Assembly: GCF_003665065.1 (NCBI RefSeq)
Contig: NZ_RCHR01000003.1
Coordinates: forward strand, 656,487 to 720,486
Direction: 5' to 3'
Length of the DNA stretch: 64,000 nucleotides
Source: Oceanobacillus piezotolerans
GTDB lineage: Bacteria > Bacillota > Bacilli > Bacillales > Amphibacillaceae
Shown here: one piece after another, positions 35,897-43,337 of the stretch
How positions within the stretch are numbered: the first letter of the stretch is position 1
How the letters are laid out: each line of letters opens with the position of its first letter
Position numbers and translations under genes: made by a program
The notes under the pieces: model-generated
What the model was told of the DNA's origin: nothing
The model's input: the letters and a program-made list of their open reading frames with translations, nothing else
Databases searched by the model: none

Positions 35897-36112
35897 ATGA
35901 AGAAAGGTCATATTCACAATAACATACGAAGTCTACGGTTTACTCATAACGAGATGACACAGCAGCAATTAGCAGATAGAGTGGGTGTGACTCGGCAAAC
36001 CATTGTTTCTATTGAAAAGGGGAATTATTCCCCGTCATTAGAATTAGCATTCCGCATTGCTCGCCTTTTTGACCTAACGATAGAGGAAGTCTTTACATTT
36101 AGTGAAGACTAG
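35897..36112 (+). CDS. Short Cro/C1-type HTH regulator
   Basis: 71-residue one-domain regulator: MTQQQLADRVGVTRQTIVSIEKGNYSPSLELAFRIARLFDLTIEEVFTF is the full helix-turn-helix. This type of YozG/YgzD-like repressor is often coupled to a small membrane protein. Start after AAAGGAG overlapping the previous gene's end, so translation is coupled. It probably binds the 21-bp repeats upstream of the operon. Nearly the same protein is found at 59.7 kb. Confidence 0.87.
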   Translation: MKKGHIHNNIRSLRFTHNEMTQQQLADRVGVTRQTIVSIEKGNYSPSLELAFRIARLFDLTIEEVFTFSED

Positions 36113-36310
36113 TTGTTTCCTTATTAGGGTGAAGGAATAAAGACGAAGGCTATGGATTGCCTAAAAAAATAGTGTCAAAAGGTTTTTGTATCGTTGAAAA
36201 ATAATCCTCATCCTTCATCCTAGTTTTTATTGACGGGTTGAATAAGCCGTTTAAATAAGAACTCTATAAATCAATGTTGTAAAAGTCTCTTAGAACAACG
36301 ATTCCTTATT

Positions 36311-36805
36311 TTATGGATGAATATTAACCCGTGTTCCGATGGGGATAGTCCTTGCCAACTCCTCTACATCCTGATTATGCATACGAATACATCCTCTAGA
36401 TACAGCTTTACCTATAGAACTCGGATCGTTAGTACCATGGATTCCATAGTTTTCTTTCGATAAACTCATCCACATCGTTCCAAAGGGACCACCGGGATTT
36501 AGAGCTTTATTGATAACAATGAAAGTTCCTACTGGTGTTTGGTGCAAGATTCTTCCAACTGCAATTGGATATTGCTTCTGTAATACACCATTTCTCAATA
36601 GCCTCAACCGTTTATTATTAGTAGAAATATCAATATGATAAGGGAGGGTAGAAGGGTCCGGAAAACCTGGAATACCGATAAATTGTCCAGGATAGATAAG
36701 ATTTGGATTAATATTGGGATTTGCTCTGATAATGGTAGCAATAGGTGTGCGATAATCTCTTGCTATTTGATTTAATGTTTCACCCGGTTTTACAGTATGA
36801 ATCAT
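36311..36805 (-). CDS. ykuD: L,D-transpeptidase with LysM domain (YkuD)
   Basis: 164 aa, the same length as B. subtilis YkuD, which makes 3-3 peptidoglycan cross-links in the spore or mother cell. N-terminal LysM ([21 protein letters not shown], residues 2-48) is followed by the YkuD domain with H123 in IHGTND and the catalytic S-R-G-C139-I-R motif. No signal peptide, as in YkuD. AGGAGG-type site before the ATG. High confidence by motif and domain order. Confidence 0.93.
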   Translation of the reverse strand: MIHTVKPGETLNQIARDYRTPIATIIRANPNINPNLIYPGQFIGIPGFPDPSTLPYHIDISTNNKRLRLLRNGVLQKQYPIAVGRILHQTPVGTFIVINKALNPGGPFGTMWMSLSKENYGIHGTNDPSSIGKAVSRGCIRMHNQDVEELARTIPIGTRVNIHP

Positions 36806-36914
36806 TGTAAGACCTCCTTAGGTTTATGCCATGTCATATTTATTTTTATGAAGATGAGCAATAAGGGTTCTTCTACAATGAATATTAATTTATAAAAAAG
36901 GTGGGGGAATGAGG

Positions 36915-37880
36915 ATGAAAGCAGTTGTAACAATGAAATATGGTTCACCAGAAATGCTTCAGCTTAGAGAGGTTGATAAACCAGTACCCGATGATAATCA
37001 AGTGCTCGTCAAAGTACACGCCGCGTCATTAAATAAAGGAAATATAGTCATGTTGCGAGGTGAGCCTGTTCTTGCACGCCCTTTCATTGGTCTAACAAAG
37101 CCAAAACACCCCATTCCTGGCGGTGATATGGCCGGGATTGTTGAAGCTGTTGGAAAGAATATCAAAGACTTCCAAGTGGGGGACGAAGTATTTGGCGACT
37201 TGTCGGCTAGCGGCTGGGGGTCTTATGCTGAGTATGTTGTCGCTCCAGAGAAAGCACTTGTTAAAAAGCCTCGTAATCTTTCATTTGAAGAGGCTGCTAG
37301 CGTCCCAATGGCCGCAGTAACTGCATTACAGGGGCTAAAGAAAGGAAATATCAAGCAAGGGGAGAGGGTGCTGATTTATGGTGCATCCGGTGGAGTAGGC
37401 ACCTTTGCTGTACAAATTGCGAAGGCATATGGAGCAGAAGTGACAGCATTTTGCAGTGAGCAGAAAAAAGAAACGGTAGAGTCGCTTGGGGCAGATCACG
37501 TATATGATTATAAGAAAGAAGATTTAACCAATCATACAGCAAGATATGACCTGATAATTGGGGTCAATGGCTACCAACCCATTTCTGTTTATAAACGTGC
37601 ACTAAGCCAGGCTGGGAGGTATGTGATGATAGGTGGATCAACTGAAAAATTATATGAATCGATGTTTTTAGGAGCGTGGCACTCTTTGTTTGGAAAAAAG
37701 AAAATGACGAATTTACTGCAACGGGCAAATAAAGAGGACTTGGAAGAAATTCGGAAGCTGCTGGAAAGAGAGAAGCTGAACCCCGTTATAGATAGAGTTT
37801 TTCCGCTAAACGACATTCAGAATGCTTTTCGTTATATGGAAGAAGGGCATGCGAAAGGCAAGGTTGTTATTACGATATAA
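36915..37880 (+). CDS. Zinc-free MDR oxidoreductase (quinone reductase-like)
   Basis: 321-residue NAD(P)-dependent reductase of the QOR type. N-terminal catalytic domain begins MKAVVTMKYGSPEMLQLREVDKP; cofactor loop is ERVLIYGASGGVGTFAVQIAKAYGAEVTAF near residue 150. Catalytic zinc residues are absent, as in quinone reductases. ATG 36915 has better spacing from GGTGGGGG than ATG 36909. It is 35 bases upstream of the DUF4386 gene and may share a transcript. Substrate unknown. Confidence 0.87.
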   Translation: MKAVVTMKYGSPEMLQLREVDKPVPDDNQVLVKVHAASLNKGNIVMLRGEPVLARPFIGLTKPKHPIPGGDMAGIVEAVGKNIKDFQVGDEVFGDLSASGWGSYAEYVVAPEKALVKKPRNLSFEEAASVPMAAVTALQGLKKGNIKQGERVLIYGASGGVGTFAVQIAKAYGAEVTAFCSEQKKETVESLGADHVYDYKKEDLTNHTARYDLIIGVNGYQPISVYKRALSQAGRYVMIGGSTEKLYESMFLGAWHSLFGKKKMTNLLQRANKEDLEEIRKLLEREKLNPVIDRVFPLNDIQNAFRYMEEGHAKGKVVITI

Positions 37881-37915
37881 TGGTTAGTTATTTAATATAG
37901 AAGGGAAATAAGCGA

Positions 37916-38596
37916 ATGAACCAGCATAAGTTCAACGCTAGAATTCTTGGGGTGCTATATATTGTTGCTGCTGCAGCTTCAATCATCGGTCTCCTTTTAT
38001 ATGATCCGATTTTAAATCATGCAAACTATCTTGTCGCGGGTGCGGAAAATAAAAACCAGATTATATTGGGGGCTTTATTTGAATTACTATTGGCCTGTTC
38101 TGCAATAGGAACCGCGATTATGTTTTTTCCGTACCTAAGAAAACAGAATGAAAGTATCGCTCTAGGGTATTTATGTTTCCGCTTTTTCGAAGCAATACTG
38201 ATTGTTGTTGGAATACTCTGCGTGATCTCCATCTTAGGATTAGGTTTAGAATACGTAAGTTTAGCAGATCCAAATACTAGTGCATTTCAAGCATCGGCAG
38301 TACCGTTTTTAACGATTCATGAATGGACGTTTATGCTTGGTCCAAACTTCATGCTTGGTATAAACACTTTCATGTACAGTTATTTACTTTTTCGTTCCAA
38401 GCTTGTTCCAAGATCGCTTTCCATCATTGGTCTTGTTGGATCGTTCTCCGTATTTGCTGCAGCATTGTTAATCATGTTTGACATCATTGAACAGGTATCT
38501 GTTTGGGGAGGGTTGCTGGCCCTTCCAATCGCGGCATTTGAAATGACGCTAGCTTTCTGGTTGATTGTAAAGGGATTTAATTTACAAACACTTTAA
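37916..38596 (+). CDS. DUF4386 family membrane protein
   Basis: 226 aa with six hydrophobic helices; the opening ARILGVLYIVAAAASIIGLLLYDPIL and GALFELLLACSAIGTAIMFFPYLRKQNE are the typical DUF4386 pattern. Family function unknown. Preceded by AAGGGAA and terminated by a good hairpin. Placed downstream of the quinone reductase-like gene with a short gap. Confidence 0.83.
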   Translation: MNQHKFNARILGVLYIVAAAASIIGLLLYDPILNHANYLVAGAENKNQIILGALFELLLACSAIGTAIMFFPYLRKQNESIALGYLCFRFFEAILIVVGILCVISILGLGLEYVSLADPNTSAFQASAVPFLTIHEWTFMLGPNFMLGINTFMYSYLLFRSKLVPRSLSIIGLVGSFSVFAAALLIMFDIIEQVSVWGGLLALPIAAFEMTLAFWLIVKGFNLQTL

Positions 38597-38665
38597 TCTG
38601 TTAAGAGTGTGCATCTAGATAGAGAGAGTTGGACTGATTACTTGTTTGAAAGAGTTAAGATAAAA

Positions 38666-38713
38666 TAAAAATGAGTAAAAAAGAGCAGTTTTTAGCTTTT
38701 TTTACTCATTTTT
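38666..38713 (+). terminator. Terminator after DUF4386 gene
   Basis: Long A/T-rich stem AAAAATGAGTAAAAAA with TTTTTTTACTCATTTTT around GAGC...GC; A and T tracts on both sides also allow leftward use. Confidence 0.85.
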
Positions 38714-38768
38714 ATTGTAAATTCTCATTAGGAATTATAGATCGAGGTAAGCCATAATATGGTAATTA

Positions 38769-39068
38769 TTAATAACGTGATTTACCCTTCTTTTTTTCTT
38801 TCCTTTGCTTATATGCTAACCAAGCCGTTTTTAAGGAAGAATAGGTACCGACAGCTGCAGCTCCATAAAAGGCACCCATAAAAAGGCCAGCCCATAAATT
38901 TCCTCTATGGCTAATAAAAATAGAAATTAAAAATCCTAAGATGCTCGCTATCGTTGGAAAATATTGACGAGGTATGGGAAGCAGTTTAAAACATTGAGTT
39001 AATATAACAACAGCTGGTACAGCAATAACTCCATCCCAAAAATTAGTATGAATGGTTGGAAAGTCCAA
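38769..39068 (-). CDS. Small holin-like membrane protein
   Basis: 99 aa with three hydrophobic segments: GVIAVPAVVILTQCFKLLPI, FPTIASILGFLISIF and LWAGLFMGAFYGAAAVGTYSSL, ending in a very basic Lys-rich tail. This 3-helix plan with a positive tail is that of class I/III phage holins, and the LLPIPRQYFPTIASILGF loop resembles them, yet no lysin is adjacent. It may have been recruited to another use. Ribosome site AGGAGGGA. Confidence 0.6.
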   Translation of the reverse strand: MDFPTIHTNFWDGVIAVPAVVILTQCFKLLPIPRQYFPTIASILGFLISIFISHRGNLWAGLFMGAFYGAAAVGTYSSLKTAWLAYKQRKEKKKGKSRY

Positions 39069-39240
39069 AATATCCCTCCTATTTTTCCTTAATATGCCTT
39101 ATAACAAGAAAAGTATAACCACTATACAGAGTAAAAACGAAAAATAGTAGTGTGAAAATAAATATGCAATAGCTGCAGAGGGGATAGAGCACTTATTTAA
39201 AAAGATCACCAATACATTGGTAAGAATACTCTCCTTTTAC

Positions 39241-39418
39241 TGACTGTTATGAAAGCAATTATGCTATAATCCAACTGTCGAACAATTTTCATTGTTATAG
39301 ACAATATTCGTTTAGGAGGTAGTTATTATGAAAAATAATTGCTTAACACTTTATAAGGGGAGTACGAGAAACTAATTAAACGGTTTAGCGTTCCCCAAAT
39401 TCGAAAGGGGAAAATGAT
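39241..39418 (+). promoter_or_regulatory. Leader with alternative hairpins before the isochorismatase gene
   Basis: A promoter-like TGACTG, 18 bases, TATAAT (39265-39270) is followed by a 15-codon reading frame. TTCCCC (39391-39396) can pair either with GGGGAA (39407-39412), which is the ribosome site of the hydrolase gene, or with GGGGAG (39357-39362) inside the short frame. The two pairings exclude each other. Another set of mutually exclusive ACAAT/ATTGT/ACAAT segments lies at 39284-39307. This is the layout of translational attenuation. The stretch 39069-39240 shows no gene. Confidence 0.55.
39328..39375 (+). CDS. 15-residue leader peptide candidate
   Basis: MKNNCLTLYKGSTRN behind an excellent TAGGAGGT site, 43 bases before the isochorismatase-family start. 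The ribosome site is stronger than that of the main gene, and codons 10-12 contain one arm of the alternative hairpin. No known leader peptide is recognised. Confidence 0.5.
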   Translation: MKNNCLTLYKGSTRN

Positions 39419-39985
39419 TTGAATCAAATATTATTAGTTATTGATGCACAGCAGGAATTACTGGATGGAAATCAAGAAGTTAGTCCCATTTACAATAAGG
39501 AGCAGCTAATCAGGAATATAAATAAAGTGATTGATAAAGCTAGTCAAAAAGGTGTTCCGATTGCGTTTGTAAGGGATCTCGATGTTGCTGAAGGAGAAGG
39601 TAGCGGTTTTCAAATCCACAGTGAAATCCATGTACCGGTTGAAGCAAGAATTTTCGATAAGTCTGCAACAAATTCCTTTTATAAAACAGGTCTGCTTGAA
39701 TATTTAAAATCACAGCATATAGAACATATTGTGATGATGGGCTGTGAAACACAGCACTGTATGGATAGTGCAGTCAGAACTGCAACCATTAGCGGATTTG
39801 ATGTAACGTTAGTGGAGGACGGACATTCGACATTAGGCAATGACGTTTTGAGTGCAGAACAAATTATAAAGCACCACAACACCACCCTTCACGGTCACTA
39901 TAATGTGGACCATTTTTCTATTGTAAGAAATTCAGAGGAAGACTTATTTGATCCAACGCATTATTATTATAGGGAAAATGAGTAG
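39419..39985 (+). CDS. Isochorismatase-family cysteine hydrolase
   Basis: 188 residues with the nicotinamidase/isochorismatase triad: D9 in LVIDAQQELLDG, K81 in FDKSATNSF and nucleophile C114 in MGCETQHCMDSA, with the cis-peptide region before it. The family hydrolyses amides, imides or vinyl ethers; substrate cannot be chosen here. TTG start eight bases after GGGG, which lies within a hairpin that could hide it. Monocistronic after its leader. Confidence 0.88.
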   Translation: MNQILLVIDAQQELLDGNQEVSPIYNKEQLIRNINKVIDKASQKGVPIAFVRDLDVAEGEGSGFQIHSEIHVPVEARIFDKSATNSFYKTGLLEYLKSQHIEHIVMMGCETQHCMDSAVRTATISGFDVTLVEDGHSTLGNDVLSAEQIIKHHNTTLHGHYNVDHFSIVRNSEEDLFDPTHYYYRENE

Positions 39986-40075
39986 TAGATTTAATATTGT
40001 AATGCTCATTGTGCGAAGGCAATCTTGTGAGTGGGCCAAGTATTAATAATTGGTAGGAATGACGATATTGTGAAT

Positions 40076-40431
40076 GAGGCTGGGACATAACTAAATGTTT
40101 TAATCTAAAAGACGAACGAAGCACCAAATTAGTGGAGGAAATATACGTAGACTCCTCGAAAAAGAAAAGCACTTTTTCTTCGTGCGATGTATCGCTGCCG
40201 AAGCCTTCCTTGTCCTGCGGGAAAAGCAACAAGCGAAGACCCCGCAGGAAGTGCAAAAGGTTCAAAGGCTAAGATCGCCCCTTCCTGGGGCAACGCCTTT
40301 ATGACCAACGTCCTGTTGGCCCGAGGCTGAGACGTTGCCCGCGGAAAGCGAAGTATATTTCCGGAACGGTATTTCTCCACTAAGCATCGTTCGGATTTTT
40401 CTTTTTGATGAAACACTTTTGACCCAGGCTC
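40076..40431 (+). repeat. Interspersed inverted-end repeat, longest copy
   Basis: 356 bp bounded by GAGGCTGGGACA (40076-40087) and GACCCAGGCTC (40421-40431). It shares the GGAGGAAATATACGTAGACT arm, the CTTTTTCTTCGTGCGATGTA block and the GAAGTATATTTCCGG arm with the copy at 33833, but in place of the usual centre it carries about 90 other G+C-rich bases (40250-40340). No gene in 39986-40447 apart from this. Confidence 0.88.
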
Positions 40432-40447
40432 ATTTGATTCTATTCAT

Positions 40448-40825
40448 TCACTTCAATGAGAATAAAATAGTACCAATGAAATAACCAAAATAAGCAAGAA
40501 TAATCCCGAAACCATATGTAATTAGCAAATAAAAGATAAATAGTCTTATTCGTTTTTGTATATAAAGACGAGTCAATTCTAGTTTTACAGTAGAGAAGGT
40601 AGTAAATGCTCCCAAAAATCCAGTTCCAAATAGGAGAGCTATGAATATATCGGCTTTTATCCCTGTTATGATACCTAATAGAAAGGCTCCAGTTAAATTT
40701 ACAGTTAGAGTTCCAATAGGGAGTCGGGATAATGTCTTCTTATTGAGATGCTTGCTAATGGAAAAACGGCCAATTGCCCCCAAAAAACCTCCAGCACCAA
40801 CTATAAATATATGTAAAAACGTCAA
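40448..40825 (-). CDS. crcB: CrcB/Fluc fluoride channel, subunit 2
   Basis: 125 aa, four helices. GAGGFLGAIGRFSISKHLN with GTLTVNLTGAFLLGIITG and FGTGFLGAFTTFSTVKLEL are the conserved Fluc motifs, including the pore Asn/Phe-box and the TTFST central-sodium loop. Fluc channels are antiparallel dimers; two adjacent genes of unequal sequence suggest a heterodimer. Its start overlaps the end of the other crcB by 4 bases (ATGA), so the two are co-translated. Confidence 0.92.
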   Translation of the reverse strand: MTFLHIFIVGAGGFLGAIGRFSISKHLNKKTLSRLPIGTLTVNLTGAFLLGIITGIKADIFIALLFGTGFLGAFTTFSTVKLELTRLYIQKRIRLFIFYLLITYGFGIILAYFGYFIGTILFSLK

Positions 40826-41199
40826 GTCTTTTGGACCTCCTCACTTTCCATATCAAATCCTAACCTGCTCATGATCAATCCCCCAGTAATACTGATAAAA
40901 ACATATAGAAATCCTAAGAAAAGATTTTCATTTCGAAACAATTCCACTGTCTCTACACTTAATGCTGAAAAAGTAGTAAAGGAGCCAACAAAACCCGTTC
41001 CAATTGCTGTTGTTAGATGAGATGGCAAAGTAGTTTTCCTAAATATTCTGGTAGTAAGCACAGCCAAAAGATAACTTCCAAATAGATTAATAAACAATGT
41101 GGCATAAGGGAAAGAACTAGCAGTAAAAAAGGTAACACCAATTAAATATCTTAAAATAGCCCCAAAAGCTCCAGCAATGCCAACCCAAAAATAAACCAT
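40822..41199 (-). CDS. crcB: CrcB/Fluc fluoride channel, subunit 1
   Basis: 125 aa, four helices: GIAGAFGAILRYLIGV, ATLFINLFGSYLLAVL and GTGFVGSFTTFSALSVET carry the same Fluc motifs as its neighbour. The ATG at 41199 follows AGGAGGG; the longer frame to 41283 has no ribosome site. Exports fluoride passively. It is first in the operon, behind a hairpin at 41233-41255. Confidence 0.92.
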   Translation of the reverse strand: MVYFWVGIAGAFGAILRYLIGVTFFTASSFPYATLFINLFGSYLLAVLTTRIFRKTTLPSHLTTAIGTGFVGSFTTFSALSVETVELFRNENLFLGFLYVFISITGGLIMSRLGFDMESEEVQKT

Positions 41200-41232
41200 T
41201 TCATCCCTCCTAATAAAAATGCAAATAAAATA

Positions 41233-41255
41233 ACTTCTGCCAAGAAAGCAGAAGT
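41233..41255 (-). promoter_or_regulatory. Hairpin in the crcB leader
   Basis: ACTTCTGC/GCAGAAGT stem followed (leftward) by a T-rich stretch, between the presumed promoter and the crcB start. It could be a leader terminator. I searched the leader by eye for the fluoride riboswitch core (GATGG...TTCGCC type) and did not find it. Confidence 0.45.
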
Positions 41256-41427
41256 GAGTTAGTGAATGGCAGTAAGGTGACAAACCTCAACTATGACCTT
41301 GCATTTTATTATTATATATCAGGTTTTCCTATAAAAGAAATATTTAGTGATATCCTAGTTCAAGCACCATGATCGATTGAAGTGTGAACTTTAAATAACA
41401 TGAAGACAGAAATAGGATAGAAATAGA

Positions 41428-41456
41428 AAGCTGTCTGACTCAGCACCAGACAGCTT
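41428..41456 (-). terminator. Terminator after ydhK
   Basis: Perfect 10-bp stem AAGCTGTCTG/CAGACAGCTT; leftward transcript meets a modest T-rich stretch. Confidence 0.75.
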
Positions 41457-41468
41457 ATAAATAGTGAA

Positions 41469-42122
41469 TTAATCAGCAGGCTCTACCGGTCTTAGTTCGC
41501 TTTCAATTACCCACTTATGATTGAATACTTCTTCACCACCATTTGTGGGCTTAAAGTTAACCATATATACCGTTGTATCTTCAGCAGAATCAATGGTTGC
41601 TTCTGCTCCGTCCATTCCCTCCATATGATCTGCGTTTAGAGTAACTTCCGTACCTGGTTCTAATGGTTCTTCACCTGGGTTCTCAAGTTCTTCATGGATG
41701 ACCCATTTATGGTTTTCGACAGGTTCACCACCATTTGTTGGCGTATAAGTTACTGCATATGCAGTCGTATCATATGCCTCTACTATTTTAGCCTCTGCAC
41801 CTGTCATGCCTTCCATGTTCATATGTTCTGCCGTAATAATTGCTGTCGTGCCAAATTCATAGGTTGGATTCTCCGCCATATCTAACTCTTCAGGAACATC
41901 TCCATCACTGGACATATGCTCGGACATAGATTCATCAGAATTGCCATCGGCCGTTTCTTCATTTGATGTATTACTTTCATTGTTCATGCCTTCTTCTGTA
42001 TTCGTTTCCTTATTATTTTGGTTTTCGTTATCCTCTGTTTCGCTGTTGTCACCTGTACAAGCGGCTAAAAGGAAGGAGACAATCAATAGGATCATCCCAA
42101 GTAAAAGTGTTTTGTTTTTCAT
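41469..42122 (-). CDS. ydhK: YdhK-type lipoprotein with two DUF1541 domains
   Basis: 217 aa. Lipoprotein signal ends at LLAAC (Cys22), followed by an Asn/Glu/Ser-rich, highly acidic linker (residues 23-75). Two copies of DUF1541 follow: TAEHMNMEGMTGAEAKIVEAYDTTAYAV...NHKWVI and NADHMEGMDGAEATIDSAEDTTVYMV...NHKWVI, each with HM/M-rich and HKW elements that could bind copper. In bacilli YdhK is often found near copper genes; none is seen here. Start after GAGGAGGACAC. Confidence 0.88.
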   Translation of the reverse strand: MKNKTLLLGMILLIVSFLLAACTGDNSETEDNENQNNKETNTEEGMNNESNTSNEETADGNSDESMSEHMSSDGDVPEELDMAENPTYEFGTTAIITAEHMNMEGMTGAEAKIVEAYDTTAYAVTYTPTNGGEPVENHKWVIHEELENPGEEPLEPGTEVTLNADHMEGMDGAEATIDSAEDTTVYMVNFKPTNGGEEVFNHKWVIESELRPVEPAD

Positions 42123-42470
42123 TCTGTGTCCTCCTCAATTTTGTCTTATAAATCATAATACCCTTTGACAGTATCTTTATAACTTTCATGAGTGAGGAGG
42201 GTACTGAGGAAGCTGGGCATAAATAATAAGGCATAGAAAATATATAAGCAGGGAGAGTGGCTATTATAAAAATATAAAGAAATTTAATTTACATAAATAC
42301 AATAGGGGGGTACGGTATGCTATAATTAATTTAAATGAAGATAAAATATTAGAAATGGAATAAAAAACGTTAAGCATAATGGTCAGGAATCCCTTAGTAG
42401 GGCGTTAATTTCTGTTGAAAGTCATAATCCTTAGCTGTACATACTCCATTACTGATTAAAAGGAGAAAAA
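42123..42470. other. Intergenic region with a copper-promoter-like segment
   Basis: No gene. At 42296-42315 the sequence AATACAATAGGGGGGTACGG sits five bases before TATAAT (42321-42326). From memory this resembles half of a CsoR copper operator joined to a promoter. The DJ-1 gene begins 145 bases later, leaving an unexplained transcribed leader. Confidence 0.35.
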
Positions 42471-43169
42471 ATGAATATCCTTATTTATGTTTATAACGGT
42501 ATAACAATGCTAGATGCCATTGGACCTTATGAAGTTCTACGGAATATCGATGGAGCAGAAGTAAACTTTGTTGCTGAAAAAATTGGAAGTATTACAGCAG
42601 ATTCTGGCTTCATTGATTTAAACGTGAAGCATACTATCGATGATTACTCAGAAGCTGACATTTTGTTAATCCCCGGCTCTACTATCTCTTTTATGAAAGA
42701 GATGAAAAACAAAAACGTATTAAATTGGATCAAGGATATAGATAAAACTACAAAATGGACAACCTCTGTATGTACTGGATCGCTCATACTTGCTACAACA
42801 GGATTGCTAAGAGGGTTAAAAGCAACATCACATTGGAAGTCGATTCAACTATTAACTGATTATGGAGTAATTCCAACAAAAGATAGAATCGTAGAACAGG
42901 GGAAGTATCTCACTGCTGCAGGAGTATCTTCTGGAATAGATATGGCACTATATTTATCGTATCAACTTGTGGGGGAGAAGGAAACGAGAGCAATACAACT
43001 CACGATAGAATATGACCCTGACCCGATATTTGATTCGGGTAACTTGTCCAAAGCTGATAAAGCAACTAAGCATCTAGCTGAGAAAAAATTATCTAAGGTG
43101 GCTTTTAAAAGTCTTGGATTAATAGGAATGATGAATCATGCGAAAGGGATATTGAAGATGATGAAATAA
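42471..43169 (+). CDS. DJ-1/PfpI family protein
   Basis: 232 aa class-I-glutamine-amidotransferase-like protein: ILIYVYNGITMLDAIGPYEVL start, ADILLIPGS, and nucleophile elbow SVCTGSLILATTGLL with C101. The overall plan matches isonitrile hydratase/AraC-N-terminal-like DJ-1 proteins, but no DNA-binding domain is fused. AAAGGAG site. Substrate unknown. Confidence 0.85.
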   Translation: MNILIYVYNGITMLDAIGPYEVLRNIDGAEVNFVAEKIGSITADSGFIDLNVKHTIDDYSEADILLIPGSTISFMKEMKNKNVLNWIKDIDKTTKWTTSVCTGSLILATTGLLRGLKATSHWKSIQLLTDYGVIPTKDRIVEQGKYLTAAGVSSGIDMALYLSYQLVGEKETRAIQLTIEYDPDPIFDSGNLSKADKATKHLAEKKLSKVAFKSLGLIGMMNHAKGILKMMK

Positions 43170-43189
43170 TAGTTTAATTGGTTTTGGGG

Positions 43190-43310
43190 GAAGTGAGAGC
43201 TAAGAAGAAGTGGCACAATGAAAGGTTACAGAAAATCAACTGAGAAGGTGCGAATATCGATGCAAACGAGGGTGGAATCACCGGGAGGCAGACTGCACCC
43301 GGCGTAAGAG
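43190..43310 (+). other. G+C-richer structured segment, possibly a decayed T-box
   Basis: AGGGTGGAATCACCG at 43269-43283 matches the T-box consensus AGGGTGGNACCGCG at about 11 of 14 positions. CCGGG (43281) and CCCGG (43298) can pair, and GGGTG can pair with CACCC as in a terminator/antiterminator switch. No amino-acid gene follows; the next gene is on the other strand. Confidence 0.35.
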
Positions 43311-43337
43311 AAGTAAAATCAGCACTTAATGTTACGA

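Noticed and set aside
41200..41330. Fluoride riboswitch before crcB
   Set aside because: The conserved GATGG/TTCGCC core could not be found in the leader; only a hairpin is reported.
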